64,000 bases of DNA, from positions 19,740,146 to 19,804,145 of the forward strand of contig NC_080712.1 of the NCBI RefSeq assembly GCF_019097595.1, written 5' to 3'. The notes beneath the pieces were generated by a model. That model was not told where the DNA came from and did no database searches. It saw only the letters and a list, made by a program, of their open reading frames with translations. The stretch is from Hemibagrus wyckioides (lineage: Eukaryota; Chordata; Actinopteri; Siluriformes; Bagridae). A program made the translations under genes and the position numbers. Numbering within the stretch: position 1 is the stretch's first letter; every line of letters begins with the position of its first letter. Of this stretch, positions 40,301-50,348 are shown piece after piece.

Positions 40301-42084
40301 GACTTTTGAATTGTTGATTTTTGTTTTTGTTTTTTAGCATTTTCTTGATTGGTTTGCCCTTCTTCTTCTTCTTCTTCTTCTTTCAGCCTTTTCCTTCATG
40401 GGTCACCACAGCGAATCATCTCTCTCCACCTATCCCTATCTTCTGCATCCTCAACACTTGAACCCACTAGCTTCATATCCTCATTTATTACATCCATATA
40501 CCTCCACTTTGGCCTTCCTCTTTGCCTCCTGCCTGGCAGCTCCATGTCCAACATTCTCCTACCAATATACTCCCTCTCCCTCCTCTTAACATCTTAATCT
40601 GGCCTCTCTAACTCAGTCCCCCAAACATCCAACATGAGCTGTTCCTCTGATGTACTCATTCCTAATCCTGTCCAACCTTGTCACTCCCAAAGAGAACCTC
40701 AACATCTTCAGCTCTGTTTTTTACCTCTTGGTTGGTTTGCCCTAACTTGGCATATTAGAACTTCAAAATAAAGACTATAAAGACTAACTGGGATTATTTA
40801 GAGGAAAGCAATATCATTTATATTTGTGATAGTAACCTAAAAAAAAAAAACTGCAATTATTTAAAAAATCATCTAGTTTTAACTATTATATGCAACTTAC
40901 TATAAATACACAGCTTTTCCAGGCAATCCTCAAAGATCCTATGCTGTGTGCGCAATTTCCCGGAGGTTAGTCTAGCATGTTTAGCACCTTGCTTCCTTCC
41001 TGTCCAAATACCTCTGGAACTTTTTGTTTGGGGTCATGGCTAATTGTTATCTGGATAGATTCAGATTCTTTTTTAAAAAGCAAGATGATGGTCTACAGGA
41101 CTAGATTACTACATTGTCTTGCTATTATTTCTCCACAGAATTCTGCTCAACACTGGCTCTATCCAGTAGGAGGCCACCTGCAAAAGATTATTGAAGAGAA
41201 AAAGAGTGAAATAAAGAACTGCCTATCACCATTGGTTGATGAGTATCCAGATTTCAGGTGAGGTCCCTTTTTTTAATCTAGCACCCCGGCTGTCATTATT
41301 CGAAAAAAATATTTATTAATATTTTACAGGGGGAAATAACATTCACAATAACCAAATGATCCAAAGCTCTTGTATTCCATTAAGGGAACAGAATGAATAT
41401 AATCTGTCTTTCTCTGCCAGTAGTGAACCCATTTTACACAATCATAGTTCTTTGGCCAGAGGGTTTGGCCAGAGTTGCTCCTTTTAATTTTTTCCCCTTT
41501 TCTAATCCTATTATCCATATTCCTTTATCAGTAAATGTGTGCCAGGCTTTAATGAGTCACCCACTGTTAGCGTAAATGCTATCAAATCTGTGAATGATGT
41601 TTTAAACACAGACAGGAAATTGAGGAGGAAAGGATTTAAAAGGGAGGGAGATGGAATTTCCAGTCACATTCCCAGAAACTTTTGGATTTTGCTGACACTG
41701 AAGTTACTATGTCTTTAGCAGAATCAGTTTTATATACATTAACAATAGACCTTATTACAAAACAGATTTATTTATATTCTAATATTATGTATTATTTAGA
41801 TCCCTAAAAAGTAAACCAGATTTGATGGTAGTAAAACTCCCTGAGACAAATGTGATCTAACTCTGAATTGTTTTCCCATGTCTAGCCAAAAGCATCTCTC
41901 TGCAGTACTGTATTTTCGTGGAATAAAATGGGGCAGGCAAAGACAGGTGATCCTACAGAAGTTCTCTGACCTGCAGAAACATGCCAGGAATGCTGGGAGT
42001 ACAAACCATGCACTATTCAATAATATGGAGGTAGCTGCGAGCCAACACTGCCTAGTTAATATGCCTTTCTGTTCTTTCCTCTAG
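28215..42084 (+). CDS. TNFAIP2/Sec6-family protein B (EXOC3L-like)
   Basis: Exons: 28215-28508 (ATG 28238), 28696-28893, 29278-29893, 30527-30644, 30753-30878, 31010-31110, 31642-31740, 36940-37063, 37183-37305, 39259-39411, 41139-41257 and 41886-42084. The frame is continuous and gives 748 residues. Exon sizes and phases match gene A closely (for example 101, 124, 123 and 153 nt), and sequences align (AYLNILSLREEV, DLNLLYNNLKDKL, DVHYFVVKEYISQL, HLSAVLYFRG), so A and B are paralogues. The leader is basic (KKKKNSMKALKKTFQR). A GGLxx-type long intron of 5.2 kb (31741-36939) holds foreign antisense fragments. The exon 2 donor is GTCATT, weaker than consensus. AATAAA follows at 42173-42178. Known role of the family: Sec6-fold, membrane protrusion and vesicle-tethering proteins. 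Confidence 0.85.
32498..32523. repeat. (ATTC)n microsatellite
   Basis: Six or so tandem CATT units inside the long intron of gene B. A (GT)n-rich run also occurs near 32155-32200. Confidence 0.8.
33050..33750 (-). pseudogene. decayed fragment of a multicopy fish gene (C2H2 plus C-terminal domain)
   Basis: The minus strand encodes a C2H2-like piece (HCPKCTRRTF, then a frameshift, then GINECISTFSRFHSFRQHVYRKH) at about 33420-33230. Just upstream on that strand, at about 33720-33450, is a segment reading WKMAIIGRGLSVVKVDGIEV and ending in an in-frame stop. Both resemble parts of a large, poorly named family of fish proteins with zinc fingers and SAM-domain-3-like regions. Frameshift and stop mark it as dead. 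It lies antisense within an intron of gene B. Confidence 0.5.
33797..34140. mobile_element. MITE-like inverted-repeat element
   Basis: The segment at about 33804-33842 (GGATAATCCACTGCTAGCT and onward) is imperfectly inverted at about 33878-33917 (GCATTCAAAT through GCTAGCCGTGGATTGTCC). The arms are nearly 40 nt with a 35-nt loop. Such compact hairpins are typical of nonautonomous DNA transposons. The outer limits are approximate. Confidence 0.5.
34387..35845 (-). pseudogene. broken SAMD3-like multi-exon gene remnant, antisense in gene B intron
   Basis: Exon-like blocks on the minus strand, in order: about 35790-35590 (GLTEAMVASLFDGSFKKQLKF, a frameshift, then NETIVVLESVPVEVATTDPL), 35390-35215 (GLPVVTVIPTFPKDVQVRL, ending near EYTL), about 34915-34757 (WHMSLKCKFKAECALLVSD to KRPRDTSAS, followed by a GTAAG donor) and about 34500-34388 (EDSTSIEAHVNTLQSEYRKK to a stop). 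The VIPTFPxDV and SLKCKFK motifs match fish proteins often named sterile alpha motif domain-containing 3-like. The frameshift in the first block indicates a pseudogene, though splice sites are still visible. Confidence 0.55.
35900..36900. other. intron sequence of gene B, unclassified repeats
   Basis: A short frame at 35917-36174 (plus) lacks exon flanks. The 36400-36545 stretch, rich in GTACCTTTA-like words, looks repeat-derived. Nothing else is recognised. Confidence 0.35.
37351..37383. repeat. (CT)n microsatellite
   Basis: Sixteen or so CT units followed by a short CA-rich run, 46 bp after the gene B exon ending at 37305. Confidence 0.9.
37681..38139 (+). mobile_element. solo LTR of an LTR retrotransposon with 5-bp target-site duplication
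   Basis: The 459-bp unit begins TGTCAGG and ends GTTACA, so it has TG...CA termini. It is flanked by identical GATAG at 37676-37680 and 38140-38144. Inside are a TATA box (TATAAATA, 37838-37845) and a polyadenylation signal (AATAAA, 38016-38021), in the order expected of U3-R-U5. No internal retroviral or gag-pol sequence is adjacent, so this is a solo LTR left by recombination. A 5-bp duplication fits Ty3/Gypsy or Copia elements; the class is not resolved. Confidence 0.85.
38430..38880 (+). mobile_element. old interspersed repeat fragment
   Basis: The text around 38540-38850 (GCAGAAAAGCATCTCAGAATG, CAACAGCAGAAGACCGC, ATCTCAGGTTCATATG) resembles a repeat common in fish intergenic DNA. No coding frame survives, and the family was not identified. 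Confidence 0.35.
40356..40725 (-). mobile_element. 3' end of an RTE-type LINE with (TTC)n tail
   Basis: Read on the minus strand, the segment runs through the sequence typical of the last part of RTE-like reverse transcriptases (GAAGATGTTGAGGTTCTC, then AGGAAGGCCAAAGTGGAGG, then GATTCGCTGTGGTGACCC) and ends in a GAAGAAGAA tail at 40356-40382. Frames are broken by stops. The insertion is in an intron of gene B. Confidence 0.55.
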
Positions 42085-42178
42085 TTATCTGCTAACAAAT
42101 TAGCCCTAGTAATGTTTGCTGGTATGCCAGTTGGAAAAAAAAATTTGGCATATATTTTCTAAGCTAAAAGCTAATAAA

Positions 42179-44160
42179 GTAACCTCAGGGCTTTTAAACC
42201 CAATGTGCTTTGATAAACACATAAACACAGTAGCAGCCAAAAGGGCCTGATTTGCATTAAAGCTGAAATCATGAGTTTAGAGCATATTCAGATTTATTAG
42301 GACATAGACAGAGCTCGTTGAGAAAGAATGTCTACTGACTTGGGATAATTGTATATGAAATGTATAAAATAAATATTTGATACAGGTTTAAATATTTGTG
42401 TTCATCTAAAATAATTATTAAATTAAATTATTTTTAAATGTGAATTTTAGTATTCATGTACTTAATTTTATGTCTAATAATTGTGTCTAAAATAAGAACA
42501 TCCTGCTGTAACATCCAGTTACTTCCTTTCAATTTTATGATGCGTTCAATTCTATGATGTGTGTTTCTAATTTATTTTCCAATCACGATAAGGATCCTGT
42601 GATTACACAATGTCTGTTGGTAAACATAATGATACTGTGTTGTGTTCAAAATTTGTATTTCTTTAAAAAAACAGCCAGCAATGTCAACAACAGGGAAAGA
42701 TAAAAACCATCTTGGTAAACAACGGAAATAAAACAGGAAAAGAGCAGGACTAACAGGACAACCTAAATGAGAGCGATCCACTGGGATAGGACCCGGACAG
42801 AATAGAAATTGGAAGTAACAGACTATAGTGGCAATATTTAAAATAGCCCGTGGATATGAATCATAAGGTATTCTGGAGTAGCTTGAAATGGATATAGAGC
42901 TGATGACATTGACCACCCATGTGTGACCTGACTGCAGGAATAGTGGGGAAATATCTAGAAATATTTTAAAGCCTAAAATATTTTGTGTAAATATTGTTAT
43001 AAAAAATATTTGTTAGTATGGTGTAATGGCTGTAAATCATTGTTTAACCATATACTTTGTGTCTGTTCATTTACACAGTTGATAATTTAACGTTTTTCTG
43101 TTTTTCTGCCCTCTCATTTGTAAGAAGGAAGCTGTTTGTTTGATGAAGTGGAACATTTTTGGGTTTCACACAGTATACAAGCACCTTCTGAAGCTAAAAT
43201 AAAAAATGCAATATCCTTGTATATTCATCTCCATATTGAATTAAACGAGCAGACAACTGAAGAATTAAGGCCTCTGTAAAGTCTAATAAACTAATGTGTC
43301 TCTCCTGAAAAGGCTTTCTCATGAGTGGTTTTATGCTTTCATATGTATAATTCAGTTACTGAGAGTGAGTTATGATAATGAGAGTGTTGTGCTTTGCCTC
43401 CTCTACACTAGCTCTAATCCTCTGAACCCACTGCTGTAAACCACAAGCAAGTGATACTCACATTAAAGCTACAACATTTGCAAAAAAATAAAAATAATAA
43501 TAATAATTAGAATACTTTAGTATTAATGCATGGTGACGTGCCTGATTTTTTATATGAGATTTTGTAAGACAGGGAAAGATTCACAATTCCATATCTCAAA
43601 TAAATCATAGGTAACATATAATTGTAAAGTAGTGAACTCTCACTCATACCTTTCTCTTTCTTTGTACAGTCTTCACTTTAAACCACTGTATATGCCACAT
43701 ATGGCCACTATGTAAGAATCCTGAGTACAGTTCCTAGTACAATTTTGTATTGTTTGATTTCACAGACTTCACATTCATAATAACATTTCAATAACTGGAA
43801 CCTGTAATACGTTTTATAATAATAAGTAAAAAGGTTAAGACTGAATTTTGTAACTGGTTTAGATAATACACCTTAAAGCCTTTCAAGCAGTGCTGATCTA
43901 TGAATGATCACATGAATGTGAAGTCTGTGAAATCTGGTAGGCAAACAAAATATGTAGGTACCACAACCCACATCCTTTCTGAAGTGGCCTCACATGACAC
44001 ACTTTCTATGTGTTACAAATGCACCTGTTCTGGTAATAAAAACTACATTACTGATGTTCTGTGCTGTCATGGCGTTCAATAAGTGTTGCTGGAGTTTACT
44101 GAACCGTTTTCGTTCTGAACATAGAGCTGAGCAGGAAGGTAAGGATGCAAATATTCTCAT
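42179..44160. other. intergenic region between genes B and C
   Basis: AT-rich. A short (AAT)n run lies at 43488-43508. No gene recognised. The open frame on the minus strand at 42572-42916 has no recognisable domain. Confidence 0.4.
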
Positions 44161-44164
44161 AATA

Positions 44165-44352
44165 TTACTACTACTACTACTACTAATAATAATAATAATA
44201 ATAATTGTTGTTGTTGTTGTTCTTATAAACAACAATGACAACAACAACAACAATAATAATGATAATAATAATAATAATAGTGGTGGTGGTGGTGGTGGTA
44301 GTAGTAGTAGTGGTGGTAGTGGTAGTGGTGGTAGTGTTAGTGGTAACAGTGG
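44165..44352. repeat. compound trinucleotide repeat block
   Basis: Successive runs of ACT, AAT, TTG, then AAC, AAT, GTG and AGT units. The (GTT)n run at about 44205-44221 and the AAC-rich run at about 44229-44250 are complementary, so the middle could fold into a hairpin. Confidence 0.9.
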
Positions 44353-44778
44353 TTAATTAAATGATGATAAAATGGTTGTTGTTGCTGTTCGGCTTACAAT
44401 ATAAAGAAAGAAGTGACCGATTTATTCATTAAGGATATTTTTCCTCATCGCACGGTAAAAGATGCTTTCATTTTATTCAACAGCGTTTTATAACTCAGGA
44501 TGCTGGATGCTTTGGAAAACCTTGATCTTTATAGAGTTGTAGATGGAACAATATCGTGGCTGTAGAACAATTTAATAATTGCACATAATAATCGCAAATA
44601 TTCAGAGCGTTTTGGCTTGGCTTTTCCGCACCTAAGTAGGCTACAATACTAAATACTAAAGACTAAAGCACAGATGTGTCCTAATCACACCTCTGCCCGG
44701 AAAGTTCACGTGCACGGGAAAGTGCTTGACCACACGCCAGGTCCTCCCCCTTGCGTTGTAGTGGAGGAGGATTCAGTC

Positions 44779-44834
44779 TATATAAAGTGTAGACCGAAGT
44801 GAAAGACCAGAATAACCAGAGTGCGCGAAAGCTG
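44779..44834 (+). promoter_or_regulatory. TATA-box promoter, IRF-like site and 5' untranslated exon of gene C
   Basis: TATATAAA lies at 44779-44786, followed by GAAGTGAAAG at about 44797-44806, which resembles the IRF-binding PRDI element of interferon genes. A consensus donor (GCTG, then GTAAGT) at 44834/44835 ends a short leader exon. The next exon acceptor is at 45122-45123, just before the ATG at 45129. Confidence 0.6.
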
Positions 44835-45123
44835 GTAAGTTTTTGACTTTGACAAAAATATTTTGACAAAAATATTTACAACCTCAACAGTGAAGGTGTT
44901 TCTTTATAGGGTTTGTATTTTATAAGACTCTCTCTCTGTCTAAGCTGTATTATTGTCAGATCAGCTTTATCAACACAATGATAACCCTAATTCGCTCCGC
45001 TGCTAAAACCAACTAAGATGGCAAAGCTACTTAATCTATGTATTTTCCAATGTCTGTATTATTTTTTAACACTGTGCTCTTCTGTGCTCTACCTATAAAC
45101 TATGATCCCTTTCTGTTTTAAAG

Positions 45124-48100
45124 AAACGATGACTGTTGGCTCATCATCCTCCATAGTCAGAAGGGTATCACCTTCTAAGTCACGATTCTCCAAATTCAAA
45201 GCAAGCCTATCAATTTTTAAAAGAAATAACAATACTCAGGAAGACAGCAAATCTGAAGGTAAGATCATTTTAGTACCTGATTATCTCTCCTAGTTAAGGT
45301 CAGATACCTGTCATTAATCCATTATATTGTTAGTGTTGTCTATACATTCATGTCCAGTACACATTACATATAATTAACTGGTATATTGTGCATTATTGTG
45401 TACAATGTGTATCTGTGCAACAGAGTGTGAGTTTATGTTGTCCTAGGGTCTTAATTAAATTTCTGCATTTTTCTCTCTCCTTTAGAGGTTATTTTAACTT
45501 TTGAGCAGAACCTACATCAGCATCACTTTGCAGTGGCAGGGAAGCAGCTGATATGTCGAGAGGAGGATTTGTTTGCACTAAACAGGAAACAACAAGGGAT
45601 GGGCACCAGCAAGAGCATGTTGGAGGAAGACGAACTAAATAAAGACTTTGAAGAACTTTTAGAGAAAATGATGTCAACAGTTGAGAACTCTTTAAATGTT
45701 GAAACTAACGAAGACATAGAATTTCTAAAAGAGGCAGTCCAAGCCATCGACCAAGAGGAGGAACAGGACAGGAGATGGGAAGGGGCTGCAGAAAACGAAC
45801 GTCCTCCATGGAGGCCCAGGTGTTGCAGACTGAACCATGATGGCCGGCTTCAGAGTATGGTTATGCGGCGGATGGAAGAGGCAAAAATAGATTCAAATGT
45901 GAACATTACATCTTCAGTTCAATTAGAGATCACCGCCAAGGGTAAACAACTAAAAGAAGACCTGCTAAAAATAGCAAAGAATATTATGAGCTGCTACCCA
46001 AAAGAAAATATATGCCAACTATATGCAGAAATATACCATCAGGTATTTAGTGACAAGCTCAGGGAAATTGCTGACTATGGACTTGCTGATGATGACTGCA
46101 TACATATACTTCAGTGGGTGAACAATCACTACCCTAAGTAAGTGCTGAAAGCCATAGCAAGGCATTCTGTAACCTTTAAATGCTTTTAAAGCCGCTTTTT
46201 AATTGAACGACATTTTGCTTTTCAGGATTCTGAGGCATGAAGAGCTCTCTGGGCTGATTGAATTTGAACATCTTGATCCATTGCTCCCTGGTGATATCCT
46301 TGAGCAGTTGGAAGATCAGTTTTTGACCATTCAAGAGGTATATGTTATTGTGTTATTGTGTGTAACACTTGTTAGACTCAATTCAAAGTGTTCGGACACG
46401 TGACTCTTGTTGCTTTCCACTAAGATTCCTTCATTCTGTCCTTTGTTCAATCCTGTGTCTAGAATAAGCTGCAGACTATGTGTCAGGCAGCCTTGAATAC
46501 TGAGAAGACAGCTATTCCTGAAGTGATGGATAATTGCTATTTAAGCCATCTGGCCACTGATGTGATTCAGGTAAATCTACTGAAAATGTAGTCAAGGCAA
46601 TATACTGTAAACATGTGGTGTGATATTGTAAATACAGAATGTGTTACTGTCTTCTGCAGTGTGTCCATGGTCTTTTAACCACATCGAAGGATGTGCTGGG
46701 CTCTTGGTCAAAAATTCCGAGAATCACACATGAGTTAAAACAATTTCTTATTAAGTGAGTTACATTCATTACAAGCTGGTTTTAAAATATTTCTTTTTTT
46801 TTTAATTTAATGTTCATTAATTACTTCATATATTTTTTAATGATTTTATATGTACAATTATGACAATTTTACTATGAATTGGCCTGTTTTCAGTTACCAG
46901 CAATACCTTGAGAAAGTGATTGAAGATAATCCAGTGAACGCTGATGCTGTATTGAAGGCCAACCTACCCTGTATCAGAGCTTTCATGTAAGCGTCTAGAA
47001 AATTATTTTTTTGCAGCTTGACATTGTACCTTTTGAAGGACCGATATGTAACAGTCGTTGTTTCTCTAGGAATTACATAATGGAATCCAGAATGACGAAT
47101 CCAGATCCCTTCCCTCAACACATCAAAAATGACTGTATAGATCTTCTGACCCAGATGAGAGACACTTGCCACAGTTATTTCACCGAACCGATCCACAAAA
47201 ATCTCAAGGTAACTCAGATGCAGAGGTTTATTTTTTTTATTGATTCTTTTACCAGTATATTATCAAAATAATGCATTACACAAATCTATATAGCATTAAA
47301 TGATTATCTACTTGGTTTCACTTAGTATTCATGCTGCTAAAAAGTCTTGCTTTTGGTTTGTATTCTCCGATTAAACCTATGAGATTAATGAGAGCAATAA
47401 AATAAAATTCCTATCTTTGCCTGCTTCCACAGAGGACTTACTCCAAACTGGGTACCCAAGCATGGATTAAACACAATGAACATGTTTCTAGTGAATTACT
47501 TAAAGGGGTGGATAGACACATTAAGGAAATCAGAAATCTACATGAAGCCTGCCTTAAGGTAAGGTTTATTAACAGATTTTTAATTGATGGATGTACTGGT
47601 TTCTGAATTCTGGTAAAAACCGATGGTGGGCTGGTGGATTATTAAAATTTGATCTATTAACAGGAGTTGGTCAGCAAGCTTCATGAAGAAGTTTTGGCTA
47701 AGTATGTCAAAAAAATGATGAAGAAGAAGATCAAATTTAAAGATGTGAAGAAACAACAGCAGGCAGCCGAAGCATTGCGCAACAATAATCAGAAAATACA
47801 CACTCTGTTTACTGAGGCTGTAAGTTTTATATTATTTTATAATTGTTGTTGTGTATTTACTTCTTTCTGAACTTTGTTTAATTTTCTTTTTTCAATTGCC
47901 TTCATGTACAGGGATCAAACATGAAGGGCCTAGAAGACATCTTGCCCAAATTAGCTGAAGTGCTCACACTAAATGATCCAGACTGCATTGAATTTCAGCT
48001 GGTCACACTCGCTAACATTTACCCAGACCTCAGGTAATGCAATTTCCAGATATTTATGTGCACATTTATGTAAAATACACCTTTTACACCTCAGAAACTG

Positions 48101-48297
48101 ATGTAATTTTGGTATTTAACAGTGAAGCCCACGTCTCTGCTTGGCTACACCTCAAGGCAAACCTCTCTAACTCCCAACTCAAAAAAATTAAGAAGACCTT
48201 CGCTATGATGCATGCTCAAAGAGAAGAAAGCACAGTAGATGGCCAGGATCCCTATCATTCATGCAGGAATTTCTTCTCCAAAGTTACCATTAAGTGA
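45124..48297 (+). CDS. TNFAIP2/Sec6-family protein C (EXOC3L-like)
   Basis: Exons: 45124-45258 (ATG 45129), 45486-46137, 46226-46337, 46463-46570, 46660-46754, 46894-46986, 47070-47208, 47433-47558, 47664-47819, 47912-48033 and 48123-48297 (stop). The frame is continuous, 635 residues. The leader is short and basic (SKSRFSKFKASLSIFKRNNN). The large second coding exon starts the Sec6-type helical rod, and the end contains NIYPDLRSEAHVSAWLHLKA, equivalent to the YPDxR-S-x-HL junction of genes A and B. Exon sizes of the last three exons (156, 122 and 175 nt) parallel those of A and B (153, 119-122 and about 172-199). AATAAA is at 48413-48418. It is more divergent than A from B. Likely the same membrane-remodelling family; the exact orthologue is unknown. 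Confidence 0.85.
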
Positions 48298-48418
48298 TTC
48301 GCTGTAATACTGTAAAATACCAAATGTTCTCATGCTGTACGTTATATTTATGGTGCTTTATGCAGTGTCGTGTGCAATGTGAAATGAAGAAGCTATAATG
48401 ATTTTTTATGTAAATAAA

Positions 48419-50340
48419 AACTAGATATTTTTTATGTAAATAAAAAAGTAAACGTTTCTGCATGGTGTATTTGTTTGACGTGTTTTCTTGAGCAGAGCAT
48501 TAATACAGGCCTCTGTGAAGTCTAAAATGTAGTAATAATTATTAATAGACTTTCCTGCGATATTTAACAGAGGAAGGAACAGTAGTTTGCTTGATTTGTA
48601 TAAACACTCTCTTCCTGTTTTACTGCATTGAATAATGACAGTTTGTATTGTGTTGAACAATGAAGTTACTGAACATTGACTCCTGGCCTAACACTTGTTC
48701 TGGTATGTGACAAATATTTTGTGTGAATGGCCTCAAGGAGGTGCCTAATTACTGGAAAATACAGGATATGAGTTTTCCTTCACACCTAAACCCAGCTTAT
48801 GAATGAAAGAATAAGATCTATATCCTCTACTGTTTGATTGCAGGGCTCATTAAATAGAGCAGCTTGGATAAAGCAGATGTCTGCATCTGAAATTTGGCTC
48901 CCAATATTGTACACTATGGGTATCAAACACTATACTAGTTCAGAGAAATTAAAAAATTGTTATATGTTAGTGTTATTATATATTAAAAAAATTTTCATTT
49001 AATTGTCTGTACTGCTTATCCGATCTATACTCGGGTCACGGGGAGCCTGTGCCTATCTCAGGCGTCATTGGGCATCAAGGCAGGATAAACCCTGGACGGA
49101 GTGCCAACCCATCGCAGGGCACACAAACACTCATTCACTCATGCAATCACACACTACAGGCAATTTAGAGACTCCAATCAGCCCAGAAGCATGTCTTTGG
49201 ACTGTGGGAGGAATATATATAAATATATATTTATATATTAGTGCTATTATCTGAGTAAATGTATGCATATTTTTTTTTCCATGTTTTAAACATGCCCAAC
49301 AAAAACTTAAATTATTTGACTAGGATTGGATCTTACATCCACCTAACAAGAATATAATTTAATTAGTTCTTTAGTTAACACCACACAAAATTATTGTGTT
49401 CATTTTAATGCAGTATCAAGATGATCAATTTGCTGAAGACGAACAGAATTTCTGCCTTCCATGGTGTTATTGTAAGAAGACAACAAGGTTTTAGGCAGTT
49501 TGCTGATTTGGATTGAAGTTGCTGAGTAGCTGCAGAAAATATTACTTTAGGACTGTCTTTGTTAGTTAACACTGAAGCTTTTTTAAGTCAAAAAATACAA
49601 TGCTGCCCTCAAGTGGACACTGCTGTGACATTCCCTAAAAACAATGTGAAGCTTAATTCTCCTTTTTTTTTGTTTATTTTACAAATTAGGGCAAGAATCT
49701 AACAGGCTAATATAATTGTTTACAAATAAATCTGACACAACAAGGTCTAAACATAAATGCAAAAACAATCTAATAAAATCAAAACAATTTTAATATAATC
49801 ACAACACTTGTTGCTACATGACACAAAAGATCCTTGTGCTTTTGAAGTAAACAATTATACACAGAATCATGCATATATTTCAACACATCAATTGTTAGGT
49901 TGTCAACTAGTTAGACAGACACAACATGTAAACAAGGCTGGTACAACATGATGAAAAATCATGTAACATATCAACTATAAAAATAACATTACGTAGGCCA
50001 AACAAACATTTCACCTACTGAAAAGTGACTTTAAATTACTATCAAAATGTAGCGAAGTGTGGCTAAAATTCTAAAATCTTTTAGGATTTCAGTTTCCAGA
50101 GTAGCAATCCTGAAATAAATAGATGACACGTACATAATGCATGTATAATAAAATAATTCATATTTACAACAAAACAGTTGTAATGGGAGCTGAAATGGGA
50201 AAGTAATGGGATAGTAATTGAAAACAATTTCCCATTAATCTTCAGTCAGTGTCAAGTTCTACAATGACAAAACCCAAGGAGAGAAAAACCCTGGTCATGT
50301 GCTTTGTATTTAGATTAAAAATACTGGTCGTTTGCTTTGT
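48419..50340. other. intergenic between convergent genes C and D
   Basis: Mostly AT-rich single-copy-looking DNA. TTTATT at 49673-49678 is a possible minus-strand polyadenylation signal for gene D. A repeat segment is listed separately. No gene seen. Confidence 0.4.
49005..49212 (+). mobile_element. fish interspersed repeat (LINE/SINE 3' end type)
   Basis: Contains GTCACGGGGAGCCTG, GGATAAACCCTGGACGGAGTG, CCAACCCATCGCAGGGCACA and GTCTTTGGACTGTGGGAGG in order. This series is extremely common in fish genomes as the 3' part of retroposons. The family name is uncertain. Confidence 0.6.
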
Positions 50341-50348
50341 CCTTGCAT

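Noticed and set aside
40349..40597. Plus-strand frames of 63-82 codons
   Set aside because: They lie on the reverse strand of an RTE-like LINE fragment; the low-complexity Ser/Pro/Leu content comes from that.
43994..44356. 120-codon plus-strand frame with poly-Leu, Ile, Val, Asn, Gly and Ser runs (and its minus-strand partner)
   Set aside because: Entirely a translation of trinucleotide repeats.
46894..47196. 100-codon minus-strand frame inside gene C
   Set aside because: Shadow of two gene C exons and the short intron between them.
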